Origin: a virus
Reading direction: 5' to 3' (one strand)
IMG/VR virus record: IMGVR_UViG_3300025325_000056
Coordinates: 1 to 41,679 of that record
DNA: 41,679 bases
Below the pieces are notes generated by a model. It did not search any database and was not told the DNA's origin. It saw nothing but the letters and a program-made list of their open reading frames with translations. Below, piece after piece: positions 20,841-27,894 of this stretch (position 1 is the first letter of the stretch; the number at the start of each line of letters is the position of its first letter). Position numbers and translations under genes: made by a program.

Positions 20841-22595
20841 GTGGAACTTCAACGCTTCGATCAGGCCATCGTCCCGGCCATCATCGAACAACAGCGCAAC
20901 CGCGCCAAGTCGAAGGGAAGGGCCTTGCGCCTCAAGAGAGTGCCCCGCTTCCGATCCATCAAGGGCCTGCAACGCTCTTATCTTCGGGACCTCAAGCCAC
21001 TCCTTTCCCTGATGCGCGAGGTCGTGGCGCAAAACGTAGTGCCCCTCCTTGCCCCGATTATCCAGCAGTTGCAGAACTTGAGGCCGAGGGCCGACTCCGT
21101 GCGGCTCGACGACTTTGCCGATGACATTGACCGGGCCATGAAGGAGGCACGCATCCAGTTCGCCCGGAAGTACACGCCTGAGGAGATCGCCATCCTCATC
21201 AAGAAACACGCCAACCGGATCGAGCAGTTCAGCGCAGAGGAGATCGACCGGGTATTCGGGGCCGTGCTCGGCATCGACATCGCCCGCGTCGAGCCGTGGA
21301 TGGCGACCGAGATCAAGTCCTTCGTGAACGAGAACGTCTCTCTCATCAAGTCGATCCCGGAGCAGTTCTTCGACCGGGTGGAGCAGACGGTCATCCGGGA
21401 GGTCAAGGCCGGGTCCCTTACCGGAGAGATCGCCGACGAGATTCAGCACATCTACGGGGTCAGCGAGAGCCGGGCCGCGCTCATCGCCCGCGACCAGACA
21501 TCGAAGTTCAATGGGAGTTTGAATCATCTTAGGCAGGCGAATGTCGGGATCAAGAAATATATTTGGAGGACATCGCGTGATGAGCGCGTTCGAGAATCTC
21601 ATGCCGAGAAAGAGGGTGAGACGTTTTCGTGGGACGATCCACCTGCCGATACAGGACATCCGGGGGATGATATCAATTGTTTTCTTGGTGATTCACTACT
21701 ATCGATTTCTGGAAGGATTGAAAGAGGGTTTAAGAGATTCTATACTGGCCCGATCGTGAAAATCGCAGATGAAACCGGCATAAGTGTTTCGGTAACTCCG
21801 AATCATCCAATACTGACCATGCGCGGGTGGGTTTTTGCAAAGGAGATTGAGGCGACGGACAAGCTCTTCAAGAGATTCTCTCCTGATGTGGGACGCATCT
21901 TTGACGCAAAGATAGATAATCGTCATGCCTCGGCCAGTGACATCTTCGATTTTCTTAAAGTCAAATTTTCTTCTAAGAGGATCGCAGGACTGGACATTCA
22001 ATTCCACGGCGACGGTTCCGACCATGAAGTCGAAATTGTAACCGTCGAGGGCGACTTGCCTCCTCACGTCTTTGAAACCGGAATCGCCAAGAAACTTGAA
22101 AACCGTATCCTCTCCTACGCCGACTTTACTCATCGATCTCTGTTTAGCGAGCGCGAGTTTTCGGAGATGCTCCATCGTCAATGGTTTTCCACGAACAGTA
22201 TCATGAGCTTTGCGAATTTGATTGATTCGCTTGGCCGTGTTCATGCGCGACCACTTGAGTTTTTCCGCCTCGCTTCTATTCCTGATATGGATTCCATTCT
22301 CGCTCAAGCGGGATCGAATGACATTGCGGGCAGTCGAAAAAATTTCTGCGATACGGTTCTCACTCACGCCAGAAAGATACAATCGCTTGATCTCTGTAAC
22401 ATCGAGATTTATGCGATTCCAGCTTCTTCTTTTCTTTGTTTTCCTGTCAGTATTAAGTCGATTAGTCATCAAGATGCCTCCTGTTTTGTATTCAATTTCA
22501 ATACAACGGATGGCATCTTATTGTCAAACAACATTATTACGTCAAACTGCCGTTGCACGGCTATCCCTGTGTTTGAGGAAGAAGCGTCTGAATGA
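20841..22595 (+). CDS. Mu-F-like minor head protein containing an intein
   Basis: A 584-residue reading that splices to about 294 residues. The N-terminal extein is helical, with ARKYTPEEIAILIKKHANRI, then SESRAALIARDQTSKFNGSL, WRTSRDERVRESH and HPGDDIN. The C-terminal extein is only CRCTAIPVFEEEASE. Joined, HPGDDIN-CRCTAIP is the conserved end of the Mu F/SPP1 gp7 family of head-morphogenesis proteins. GTG start after GGAGG. The last 35 bases overlap the end of a convergent gene on the minus strand. Confidence 0.88.
   Translation: MELQRFDQAIVPAIIEQQRNRAKSKGRALRLKRVPRFRSIKGLQRSYLRDLKPLLSLMREVVAQNVVPLLAPIIQQLQNLRPRADSVRLDDFADDIDRAMKEARIQFARKYTPEEIAILIKKHANRIEQFSAEEIDRVFGAVLGIDIARVEPWMATEIKSFVNENVSLIKSIPEQFFDRVEQTVIREVKAGSLTGEIADEIQHIYGVSESRAALIARDQTSKFNGSLNHLRQANVGIKKYIWRTSRDERVRESHAEKEGETFSWDDPPADTGHPGDDINCFLGDSLLSISGRIERGFKRFYTGPIVKIADETGISVSVTPNHPILTMRGWVFAKEIEATDKLFKRFSPDVGRIFDAKIDNRHASASDIFDFLKVKFSSKRIAGLDIQFHGDGSDHEVEIVTVEGDLPPHVFETGIAKKLENRILSYADFTHRSLFSEREFSEMLHRQWFSTNSIMSFANLIDSLGRVHARPLEFFRLASIPDMDSILAQAGSNDIAGSRKNFCDTVLTHARKIQSLDLCNIEIYAIPASSFLCFPVSIKSISHQDASCFVFNFNTTDGILLSNNIITSNCRCTAIPVFEEEASE
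21678..22547 (+). mobile_element. Intein in Mu-F-like head protein
   Basis: 290 residues (280-569 of the reading). Block A starts CFLGDSLLSISGRIERGFKR; block B is VSVTPNHPILT with its histidine; the C-terminal blocks are CFVFNFNTTDGILLSNNIIT followed by Ser-Asn, and the +1 residue is Cys. The penultimate residue is Ser where His is usual. The roughly 140-residue linker between the halves has no endonuclease motif in this frame; it is the reverse strand of the gene at 21699-22469. AT content is higher than in the exteins, consistent with recent entry. Confidence 0.88.
21699..22469 (-). CDS. Vsr-like PD-(D/E)XK homing endonuclease antisense to intein
   Basis: A 256-residue protein read from the opposite strand, covering almost the whole intein. 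It has an N-terminal HTH (EIKRLYLSGVSENRIAEIFS), then a nuclease core resembling Vsr-like/EDxHD homing endonucleases: GEDTVFKFLGDSGFKDVRRQ, ALDGYNFDFMV, TVAVELNVQS and TIIYLCV, with likely catalytic Asp in FDF and Glu in VELN. AGGAGG sits 7 bases before the ATG at 22469, a perfect ribosome site placed inside the coding sequence for the intein's C-terminal half. The stop is 7 codons from the intein's first residue. Confidence 0.8.
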   Translation of the reverse strand: MTNRLNTDRKTKKRRSWNRINLDVTEIKRLYLSGVSENRIAEIFSTARNVIRSRLSENGIHIRNRSEAEKLKWSRMNTAKRINQIRKAHDTVRGKPLTMEHLRKLALAKQRSMSKVGVGEDTVFKFLGDSGFKDVRRQVALDGYNFDFMVGTVAVELNVQSCDPLRRKFDFKKIEDVTGRGMTIIYLCVKDASHIRRESLEELVRRLNLLCKNPPAHGQYWMIRSYRNTYAGFICDFHDRASIESLKPSFNPSRNR

Positions 22596-23130
22596 ACGGA
22601 ATTTCCCGCCAGAAGATCGACCACCACGAAAGATGCTGGACGCCCTTTCCCTGAATCGTGACGAGGGAGTTGGGCGGAAGGACGACGAGGCCGTGGAGCT
22701 TGACGTGCCGGACTTCCGGGGTCTCGTTCATCGCCGAGCTTCCAGCGAAATGATCCAAGGCCATGATTGCGGTCGTCTCGGTCGGGAGGGTCGCCTGCCC
22801 GATGGCCGTTGCCTTGCTCGACGGGAAGCGATTGAGTATCGCGCTGTAAATCGGGAGGAAGACGATGTTCTCGGCTTTGTCGGAAGGGGACAGGACGGAG
22901 GTCATCAGGAAGTCGGTCTGCTCGCCTGACCCGATAGAGGCCATGTAGCCGTTGATCTGCATGAGCGAGAGCAGGACCCCGCTGTCCGGTGGGTTATAGA
23001 GGCCGATGGAGGTCAGGTCCTTCGTGAAGGCGTTGACCATCTTTCCGGGCTTGTCCATCGCCGAGAAGAAGATCGGCTCGCTCGGTTCAGTCATCCCCAT
23101 CGGCGGTCTGAATTGGTCGTGCTCGCTCAC
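22561..23130 (-). CDS. Virion-like protein, 189 aa
   Basis: Start GTG 23130 after GGAGG. The C-terminal half (VKLHGLVVLPPNSLVTIQGK, then SWWSIFWREIP) resembles small beta-structured phage surface proteins that end in a W-REIP-like motif. No family named. It is the last gene of an eight-gene minus-strand block and overlaps the end of the Mu-F-like gene tail-to-tail by 35 bases, leaving no room for a terminator between the convergent operons. Confidence 0.6.
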   Translation of the reverse strand: MSEHDQFRPPMGMTEPSEPIFFSAMDKPGKMVNAFTKDLTSIGLYNPPDSGVLLSLMQINGYMASIGSGEQTDFLMTSVLSPSDKAENIVFLPIYSAILNRFPSSKATAIGQATLPTETTAIMALDHFAGSSAMNETPEVRHVKLHGLVVLPPNSLVTIQGKGVQHLSWWSIFWREIPFIQTLLPQTQG

Positions 23131-23450
23131 AGGCACCTCCAAAGTATCGGCAGATAGGCGAACCCGCTCCCTGCCAGACGGAAAACGAGGTCGATCCTTC
23201 CGTCGGCGCCGCTCTCGGTATTAGAGAAGAAATCGCGCCAGTGCTCGTCCTCGACGAACTCCTTGAACAACGAAAACGCTACGCACAAGAGCCCCGCATA
23301 AACTCCGAAGCGCGGAATCGAGACGAGGAGGGTCGTCACGAAGAAGGCGGGGAGAAAGTGGTCAGCAACTTGGTTCTGTCCCGATGGGTTAGGGAGAATC
23401 TTGAAGTTGATCCATGAGAGAATCTTTGCGAAGATGTCGTCGGTCTTCAT
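23127..23450 (-). CDS. Small membrane protein, 107 aa
   Basis: Start ATG 23450 after AAGGTGGTG. There are two adjacent hydrophobic segments at about residues 28-62 (FLPAFFVTTLLVSI and YAGLLCVAFSLF), probably a helical hairpin, flanked by polar ends. The start overlaps the stop of 23447 (ATGA) and the stop overlaps the next start (GTGA). Unknown role; its place among virion-like proteins suggests an injected or virion-associated membrane protein rather than a holin. Confidence 0.55.
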   Translation of the reverse strand: MKTDDIFAKILSWINFKILPNPSGQNQVADHFLPAFFVTTLLVSIPRFGVYAGLLCVAFSLFKEFVEDEHWRDFFSNTESGADGRIDLVFRLAGSGFAYLPILWRCL

Positions 23451-23608
23451 CGGCTCACCACCTTCACGAAGACGGCGTAGGTTTTTGTTCCGAGCGGGAA
23501 GATCGCCAGCAGTTTCCATCCGTTCGCGAGCTGGTTGTCGAAGCCGCTCTCCATCTGCGCGATGGTCGCGGTCGCCGGAATCTCAATCACCTTTGATCTT
23601 GCCTTCAT
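23447..23608 (-). CDS. Unknown 53-aa protein
   Basis: Starts at ATG 23608 with GGAG upstream and overlaps both neighbours by ATGA. The sequence (MKARSKVIEIPATATIAQME, then NGWKLLAIFPLGTKTYAVFV) looks like a compact alpha/beta unit. No family named. Confidence 0.5.
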   Translation of the reverse strand: MKARSKVIEIPATATIAQMESGFDNQLANGWKLLAIFPLGTKTYAVFVKVVSR

Positions 23609-23892
23609 AATGGGTTCTCCGTCGCCAGATTCAGGACGTAGGTTCCGTTGCCGAGATACTTCACATCGGCCCAAGTGATGAGGACGCCGTCGATCAACGC
23701 CTTGAACTGCGTGTAAGTCTTGACGATCTCGAAGGTCGTCTCGGCGATGGTGATTTGATCGACCGGAACGGCGGTCGCCTTGAAGTTCGTCTCGAAGTCC
23801 GACTTGTCGGCGCCGTTCTGCGTGACTTCGGCGGCTGTGAGGCCGATCACTTTGCTCGTGTCCTTGAAGATCATTGTTTTGTAGAGGTACAT
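23605..23892 (-). CDS. Unknown 95-aa protein
   Basis: A small soluble protein with a central helical region (ALIDGVLITWADVKYLGNGT near the end). Translation is likely coupled to the gene upstream, whose stop is three bases away. No family named; probably a virion accessory by context. Confidence 0.5.
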   Translation of the reverse strand: MYLYKTMIFKDTSKVIGLTAAEVTQNGADKSDFETNFKATAVPVDQITIAETTFEIVKTYTQFKALIDGVLITWADVKYLGNGTYVLNLATENPL

Positions 23893-23894
23893 GA

Positions 23895-24521
23895 TTAAAC
23901 GTCCTGTTCTCCCCAGTCCAGATTGAAGGTTGTATCCACGCCCGCCGCCGACGACTTCTGGATCGTGAGCAGGACCACTCCCGTCTGCGGAATCTGTCGC
24001 TCGAAGTCAAGAAACAGGCTGATGGAAAAGTTATTGTTGAAGGCGAAGGCTTGCCGGAACGTCCCGAAGGCGGTGGCGACCGGATTGATGAAGACTTGAG
24101 AAGTCGAAACACTTCCGGCGGCTGGGTTCGCCCTGCCGATAGTCAATGCCGTACCGTCGCTCGTGAGGGTCGGGGTGTCGTAGGTGCGAACCACGATGGA
24201 GAAGGCAGAAGTGGTCGCCAAGGCTCCCAAGAGATTCTTGAGGCGAACCGTCCTTCCCGATCCCGCCGGATTGCGGAACAGGAAGAAACCGTTCTCGTTG
24301 ATGTTGCCGGGAAGCGAGAAGACGTTGGACGAGACGTAGTAGAGCCGCCCGTCGTCCGACAACTTCTGGCCGAGGGTCCGCACGTCGATGGCCGCGATGC
24401 CGCTCTCGGTGATCGGCAGGACCTTGAGAATCTTCTCGCCGAAGACATCCTGCACCGCGAGCGGGTTCCCGTCGGGATCATAAAGAGTCACGTCCTGCGT
24501 TGAAACAGGAAGATCGGACAT
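23895..24521 (-). CDS. Virion-like beta protein, 208 aa
   Basis: Start ATG after GGAGAG. N-terminal residues (VTLYDPDGNPLAVQD) resemble the base-binding segment of phage surface proteins; the rest is beta-rich (GFFLFRNPAGSGRTVRLKNL) and ends in a strongly amphipathic strand. I infer a virion surface or accessory fibre protein. No enzyme motifs. Confidence 0.55.
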   Translation of the reverse strand: MSDLPVSTQDVTLYDPDGNPLAVQDVFGEKILKVLPITESGIAAIDVRTLGQKLSDDGRLYYVSSNVFSLPGNINENGFFLFRNPAGSGRTVRLKNLLGALATTSAFSIVVRTYDTPTLTSDGTALTIGRANPAAGSVSTSQVFINPVATAFGTFRQAFAFNNNFSISLFLDFERQIPQTGVVLLTIQKSSAAGVDTTFNLDWGEQDV

Positions 24522-24533
24522 TATCTCTCCGTT

Positions 24534-25079
24534 CTATCCAACTTCATTTCCATTCACGTAGGCGTAGAGGTCTTGGTTCGCCGTGTCCTTGTTGGTCACG
24601 GTCACGAGAATCTTATCGCCCGCCGCGACTTCGATGGGTGACGGAAGCTCGTTGTCGTAGTTCGGTGAAGCGGTCGAGGTGAAGGCCGTCTGCTTGGTGA
24701 CCTCCGCCGCCGCAGGTCCCACGCGAAGCTCGACCTTTAATTTGCCGGAACCAGCCGCCCCGAACTTTCGGATGACGAAGGTCTTGCCAGCCGTCACCGT
24801 GTAGTTCACGACGTCGGACGGGGTGTTGGGGACACCCGCGACGGTCGTCCCGTAAACCTGCTTCTCGGTCGCCTGAATCCCGCCTTGGATGATGACGTTG
24901 ATCGAACCGTCGGCGTTCACGGCCAGATTGTCCGTCCCGTCCGTCACCTTGGATTTGGTGAGCAGTTCCTTGTCCGCGTTGACTGCCGCCTGATTCGCGG
25001 CGTCGTCGCCGGTGATCTTGACTACCGCGTCCCCATCCGCTTCGGTCCTGATGGGTAAGGACGAGTTAAAGTCTGCCAT
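24534..25079 (-). CDS. Virion-like protein, 181 aa
   Basis: Excellent ribosome site (AGGAGG) before ATG 25079. The N-terminus (LPIRTEADGDAVVKITGDDA, then ANQAAVNADKELLTKSKVTD) is of a kind seen in phage structural proteins, and the C-terminal domain is a beta-sandwich-like unit (GKTFVIRKFGAAGSG). Probably a surface decoration or fibre-like protein. Not one of the canonical head genes. Confidence 0.55.
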   Translation of the reverse strand: MADFNSSLPIRTEADGDAVVKITGDDAANQAAVNADKELLTKSKVTDGTDNLAVNADGSINVIIQGGIQATEKQVYGTTVAGVPNTPSDVVNYTVTAGKTFVIRKFGAAGSGKLKVELRVGPAAAEVTKQTAFTSTASPNYDNELPSPIEVAAGDKILVTVTNKDTANQDLYAYVNGNEVG

Positions 25080-25102
25080 TTTAATTCCTCCTGTTTGTTA
25101 GC

Positions 25103-25276
25103 TTACAACGCCCTGCGATTTTTTTCTATCTCAATGTCGAGCGACGAGATCGTCTTCTTCAACTGCTCGATCCGGTCCTCCAACTTCGCTATCTCCACTT
25201 GAGCGACCAGACGGGCGTGCTCCTGCGCCATGATCTTCGCCTCGGCTTCCAGTTTTTTAATCCGTTCAGAGCTCAA
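25103..25276 (-). CDS. 57-aa coiled-coil protein
   Basis: TTG start at 25276 with GGAGGG about 9 bases upstream, overlapping the stop of the preceding gene. The product is almost entirely a charged heptad helix (LSSERIKKLEAEAKIMAQEH ... KLEDRIEQLKKTISSLDIEI). It fills an otherwise empty gap in the minus-strand block. Likely a small trimeric or dimeric linker. Confidence 0.55.
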   Translation of the reverse strand: MSSERIKKLEAEAKIMAQEHARLVAQVEIAKLEDRIEQLKKTISSLDIEIEKNRRAL

Positions 25277-25859
25277 TTCCGAAAAACCCTCCGCTGAAAT
25301 CCATCGCCACGGGCATAAGGTTCAATACCTTGACCTCTATCGCCTGACTCGCGGTCGCCTCGGCGAACATCGCGCCCTCGACGTTGCGATCCGTCCAAGC
25401 GTTCCGCTTCTGCCACACCTTCGTCCCGTCGATGTAGAGACGGAAAACCCCGTTGTCCACGCCCTCTCCGAAGATGCCCCTGACTTGAACCTTCTTCCCG
25501 GCGGGAACCGTGTAGGAGGCCAAGGTCGTTTCGGTATTGCCTGAAACGGACGTCTCGCCAAACTTCTCGACCGGATTGCCGCCGCCTTGCGCCGCCAAGA
25601 TTTGTTCCAGAACATCGAGAAGCGACGGGGCCTGAACGAACATGGAATTTTTCGTCGTCGCTTCGGGATCGGCCTCGACATCGACGCGGGTGTCCGAGTC
25701 GCCGTCCTTGATCTCGACAGCCCCGATTGCGATGTCACCGATCTCGAATCCCTCGACCGTGACGGGTATGGGAGTTTGGTCTTCGGGCAGGACGACGGCG
25801 ATACTATGATCTTTGTCGCGCTGACCGAGAAGAGATGGTTGACCGCCGATGAGTGGCAT
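25266..25859 (-). CDS. Virion-like protein, 197 aa, first gene of minus block
   Basis: The C-terminal two thirds is a beta-sandwich-like domain (SYTVPAGKKVQVRGIFGEGV, FRLYIDGTKVWQK, IEVKVLNL) similar in pattern to the C-terminal part of 24534, suggesting related surface proteins. The N-terminus is extended and acidic. There is no good Shine-Dalgarno before ATG 25859; TAATAAT lies immediately upstream, so the message may be nearly leaderless. Confidence 0.55.
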   Translation of the reverse strand: MPLIGGQPSLLGQRDKDHSIAVVLPEDQTPIPVTVEGFEIGDIAIGAVEIKDGDSDTRVDVEADPEATTKNSMFVQAPSLLDVLEQILAAQGGGNPVEKFGETSVSGNTETTLASYTVPAGKKVQVRGIFGEGVDNGVFRLYIDGTKVWQKRNAWTDRNVEGAMFAEATASQAIEVKVLNLMPVAMDFSGGFFGIEL

Positions 25860-25920
25860 GAGATATTATTAGCACCAAACCTTTATTGCGTCACCGTTTG
25901 ATTTGATGTATTGATTGACC
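25860..25920. promoter_or_regulatory. Divergent intergenic region, probable promoters
   Basis: The only gap between the minus-strand block and the plus-strand head operon. It is AT-rich, with TAATAAT close to the minus-strand start and TATTGA close to the plus-strand start. Both elements are weak matches to -10 boxes with no clear -35. The divergent arrangement requires at least the minus-strand promoter to lie here. Confidence 0.35.
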
Positions 25921-27354
25921 ATGACCGTCCATCGCTACGACCAAAGCCGACTCGATGGTTCCCACGTCACCCCGCAAGGATTCTTGAAAGCGGACGCCGT
26001 TCCGACTCGCGCCGGAGTTTTTGTCTATCGCTTGGGGGACGGCTCGGTCCGCAGGGAATTTCGTTCACCGGAGGAAGTCTTCAATCAGGACTCGCTCAAG
26101 ACCTTGACCGAGGCCCCAGTTACCAACGACCACCCCCCTTTCCCCGTCGATTCGGCCAACGCCAAGGAGTTCACGGTCGGGTTCACCGGATCAGAAATTG
26201 CCCGGAAGGACAACCTCGCCATGACCCGCGTGACCATCTTCGACCAAGGGACCATCAACGAGATCATGCGCGGGGAGAAGCAGGAATTGTCGGGCGGATA
26301 TCTTTGCGACGTGGAGCACACGCCGGGGGAGTTCAACGGGGAGGCTTATGACGCCGTCCAGAAAAACATTCGCTACAATCACCTCGCTGTCGTCCGTGCA
26401 GGCAGGGCGGGACCGGAGGCCAGGATCAAGCTCGACTCGCAGGACGCAGTCATGGTCGACAAGGACGCGCAAAGAATCGACTTCACCGCCGACGCCCTTG
26501 AGGAAACGGAAAACGAAGTCCGTGCTAGGGTGAAGAGTCCGGGCCTGTTTCAGGAGGGGTCGTTCCGAACAAAGGAGATAACCGGTGGCATCAATATTGT
26601 TCTTGGCAGGCTCAAGGACGAGATCACGATGACGCCGCAGTCCTACCGCTTCAAAAAAGAAGAAGGCTGGACGATGGAGAAGGCCCGGAAGTGGCTCTCG
26701 GAGCATGACATCTCGTTGACGGATGGTGGGGACAAAAAAAATACTGGTGACAAAACCGATTTTAGTATATCGTCAGACAAGAAACTCAAAGGAGAGGAGC
26801 AAGTTATGGCAAAACTCAAAATTGATTCCGTTGAATATGAACTCACGGAGGCCGTGGCACCCATCGTCGCCGCGAAACTCGATGCCTTGACCGCCGCTCA
26901 GAAAGAGCTTGAGACGTTAAAAGGCAAGGCTGACGGCCTTGATGTCGAGATCAAAAAGCGGGACGAGGAGATCAAGACCCTCAAATCCGCAACCCTCTCT
27001 GAAAAACAAATCCTAGAAAAAGCCGATGCACTCATCAAAGTCCGCGAGTTCGCCAAGAAGATTTTGGGCGAGGAAGTGAAACTTGACGGCGTTGAAGTCG
27101 CGGCAATCCGAAAACAGGTAGTTCAGAAAGTCCTTCCCGACATCAAGGTAGATGAGAAGTCCGACCTCTACATTGACGGCGTCTTCGATACCCTGTATCA
27201 GAAGGACAAGGACGGTGCCGGGGATGGTCTCAGGACCGCCTTGGGCACAACGATCGTGACCGACGGATCAGCTATCAGCGCGAACGATGCCCGGAAGAAA
27301 TCAATGGAACGCTCGATGAACCTTTGGAAGGGCGATAAAGCTAAAGCCGCGTAA
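25921..27354 (+). CDS. DUF2213 capsid protease / scaffold fusion
   Basis: A 477-residue protein. The N-terminal 190 residues follow the DUF2213 pattern (GFLKADAVPTRAGVFVYR, EEVF, LTEAPVTNDHPPFPV, VGFTGSEI, LSGGYLCDVEH, YNHLAVVRAGRAGPEARI), a family of prohead maturation protease-like proteins. A variable linker follows, then an acidic coiled-coil scaffold-like C-terminus (KELETLKGKADGLDVEIKKR ...). It precedes the decoration and capsid genes, as in protease-scaffold fusions. An internal start at 26806 would make the scaffold alone. Confidence 0.8.
   Translation: MTVHRYDQSRLDGSHVTPQGFLKADAVPTRAGVFVYRLGDGSVRREFRSPEEVFNQDSLKTLTEAPVTNDHPPFPVDSANAKEFTVGFTGSEIARKDNLAMTRVTIFDQGTINEIMRGEKQELSGGYLCDVEHTPGEFNGEAYDAVQKNIRYNHLAVVRAGRAGPEARIKLDSQDAVMVDKDAQRIDFTADALEETENEVRARVKSPGLFQEGSFRTKEITGGINIVLGRLKDEITMTPQSYRFKKEEGWTMEKARKWLSEHDISLTDGGDKKNTGDKTDFSISSDKKLKGEEQVMAKLKIDSVEYELTEAVAPIVAAKLDALTAAQKELETLKGKADGLDVEIKKRDEEIKTLKSATLSEKQILEKADALIKVREFAKKILGEEVKLDGVEVAAIRKQVVQKVLPDIKVDEKSDLYIDGVFDTLYQKDKDGAGDGLRTALGTTIVTDGSAISANDARKKSMERSMNLWKGDKAKAA
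26806..27354 (+). CDS. Nested in-frame start: scaffold protein
   Basis: Inside the DUF2213 frame, AAGGAGAGGAG stands 5 bases before ATG 26806, a far better site than that of the full-length gene. The 182-residue product (MAKLKIDSVEYELTEAVAPI ...) is the coiled-coil part only. Overlapping protease and scaffold from one frame is known from lambda C/Nu3. I infer the same arrangement here. Confidence 0.6.
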   Translation: MAKLKIDSVEYELTEAVAPIVAAKLDALTAAQKELETLKGKADGLDVEIKKRDEEIKTLKSATLSEKQILEKADALIKVREFAKKILGEEVKLDGVEVAAIRKQVVQKVLPDIKVDEKSDLYIDGVFDTLYQKDKDGAGDGLRTALGTTIVTDGSAISANDARKKSMERSMNLWKGDKAKAA

Positions 27355-27375
27355 CTGATTGAACAGGAGGATACC

Positions 27376-27867
27376 ATGTCCCAAACAGCATACGATCTTG
27401 AGCAACCCGTAGCGGTTAACGGTCTTCTGGCCGACGCTTCCGGGATGCCGAAAACAGTGAATACCTACAACAACCCGGTGGACGAGATTCCCTTCGGCCG
27501 CGCGGTGGCGAAAGTCACTGGCGACGACAATGGGGTCGAGCTTCCAGATTCCGGTGCTGCCGTCCTTCTCGGAGTGGCGGTCAGGGACATCTCGGTCGAG
27601 GAAGGTGACGCGACGGCTGAAAATGCCTTCGCCGCAGACTCGGCGGTTGGGGTCCTCCGACGTGGACAGATTTGGGTTCAGGTCGAGGAGGCAGTGACCC
27701 CTGACGACGCTGTTTTCGTCCGTCACACGGCGAACGGTCCGCTGACGAAGCTGGGCATCTTCCGCACGGACGCGGACGGTGGCAACGCGATAGCGTTGAC
27801 GACCGCCAAGTTTTTGACGAGCGCGGCGACCGACGGGCTGGCAGTTCTCGACGTGAATCTGCCATAA
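27376..27867 (+). CDS. Head decoration / structural cement protein
   Basis: A 163-residue protein with AGGAGG before ATG, lying directly before the major capsid gene. The sequence has the beta-rich pattern of phage cement proteins (GRAVAKVTGDDNGVELPDSG, LLGVAVRDISV, VGVLRRGQIWVQVEEAVTPD, VFVRHTANG). It would stabilise the capsid lattice after expansion. Confidence 0.7.
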   Translation: MSQTAYDLEQPVAVNGLLADASGMPKTVNTYNNPVDEIPFGRAVAKVTGDDNGVELPDSGAAVLLGVAVRDISVEEGDATAENAFAADSAVGVLRRGQIWVQVEEAVTPDDAVFVRHTANGPLTKLGIFRTDADGGNAIALTTAKFLTSAATDGLAVLDVNLP

Positions 27868-27894
27868 CAGAGGATTTTAGATAAAGGAGCGACC

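Noticed and set aside
20388-21659. 423-codon frame antisense to the portal and Mu-F-like genes
   Set aside because: Arg/Leu/Asp-rich shadow with no recognisable domain; covers two confident genes.
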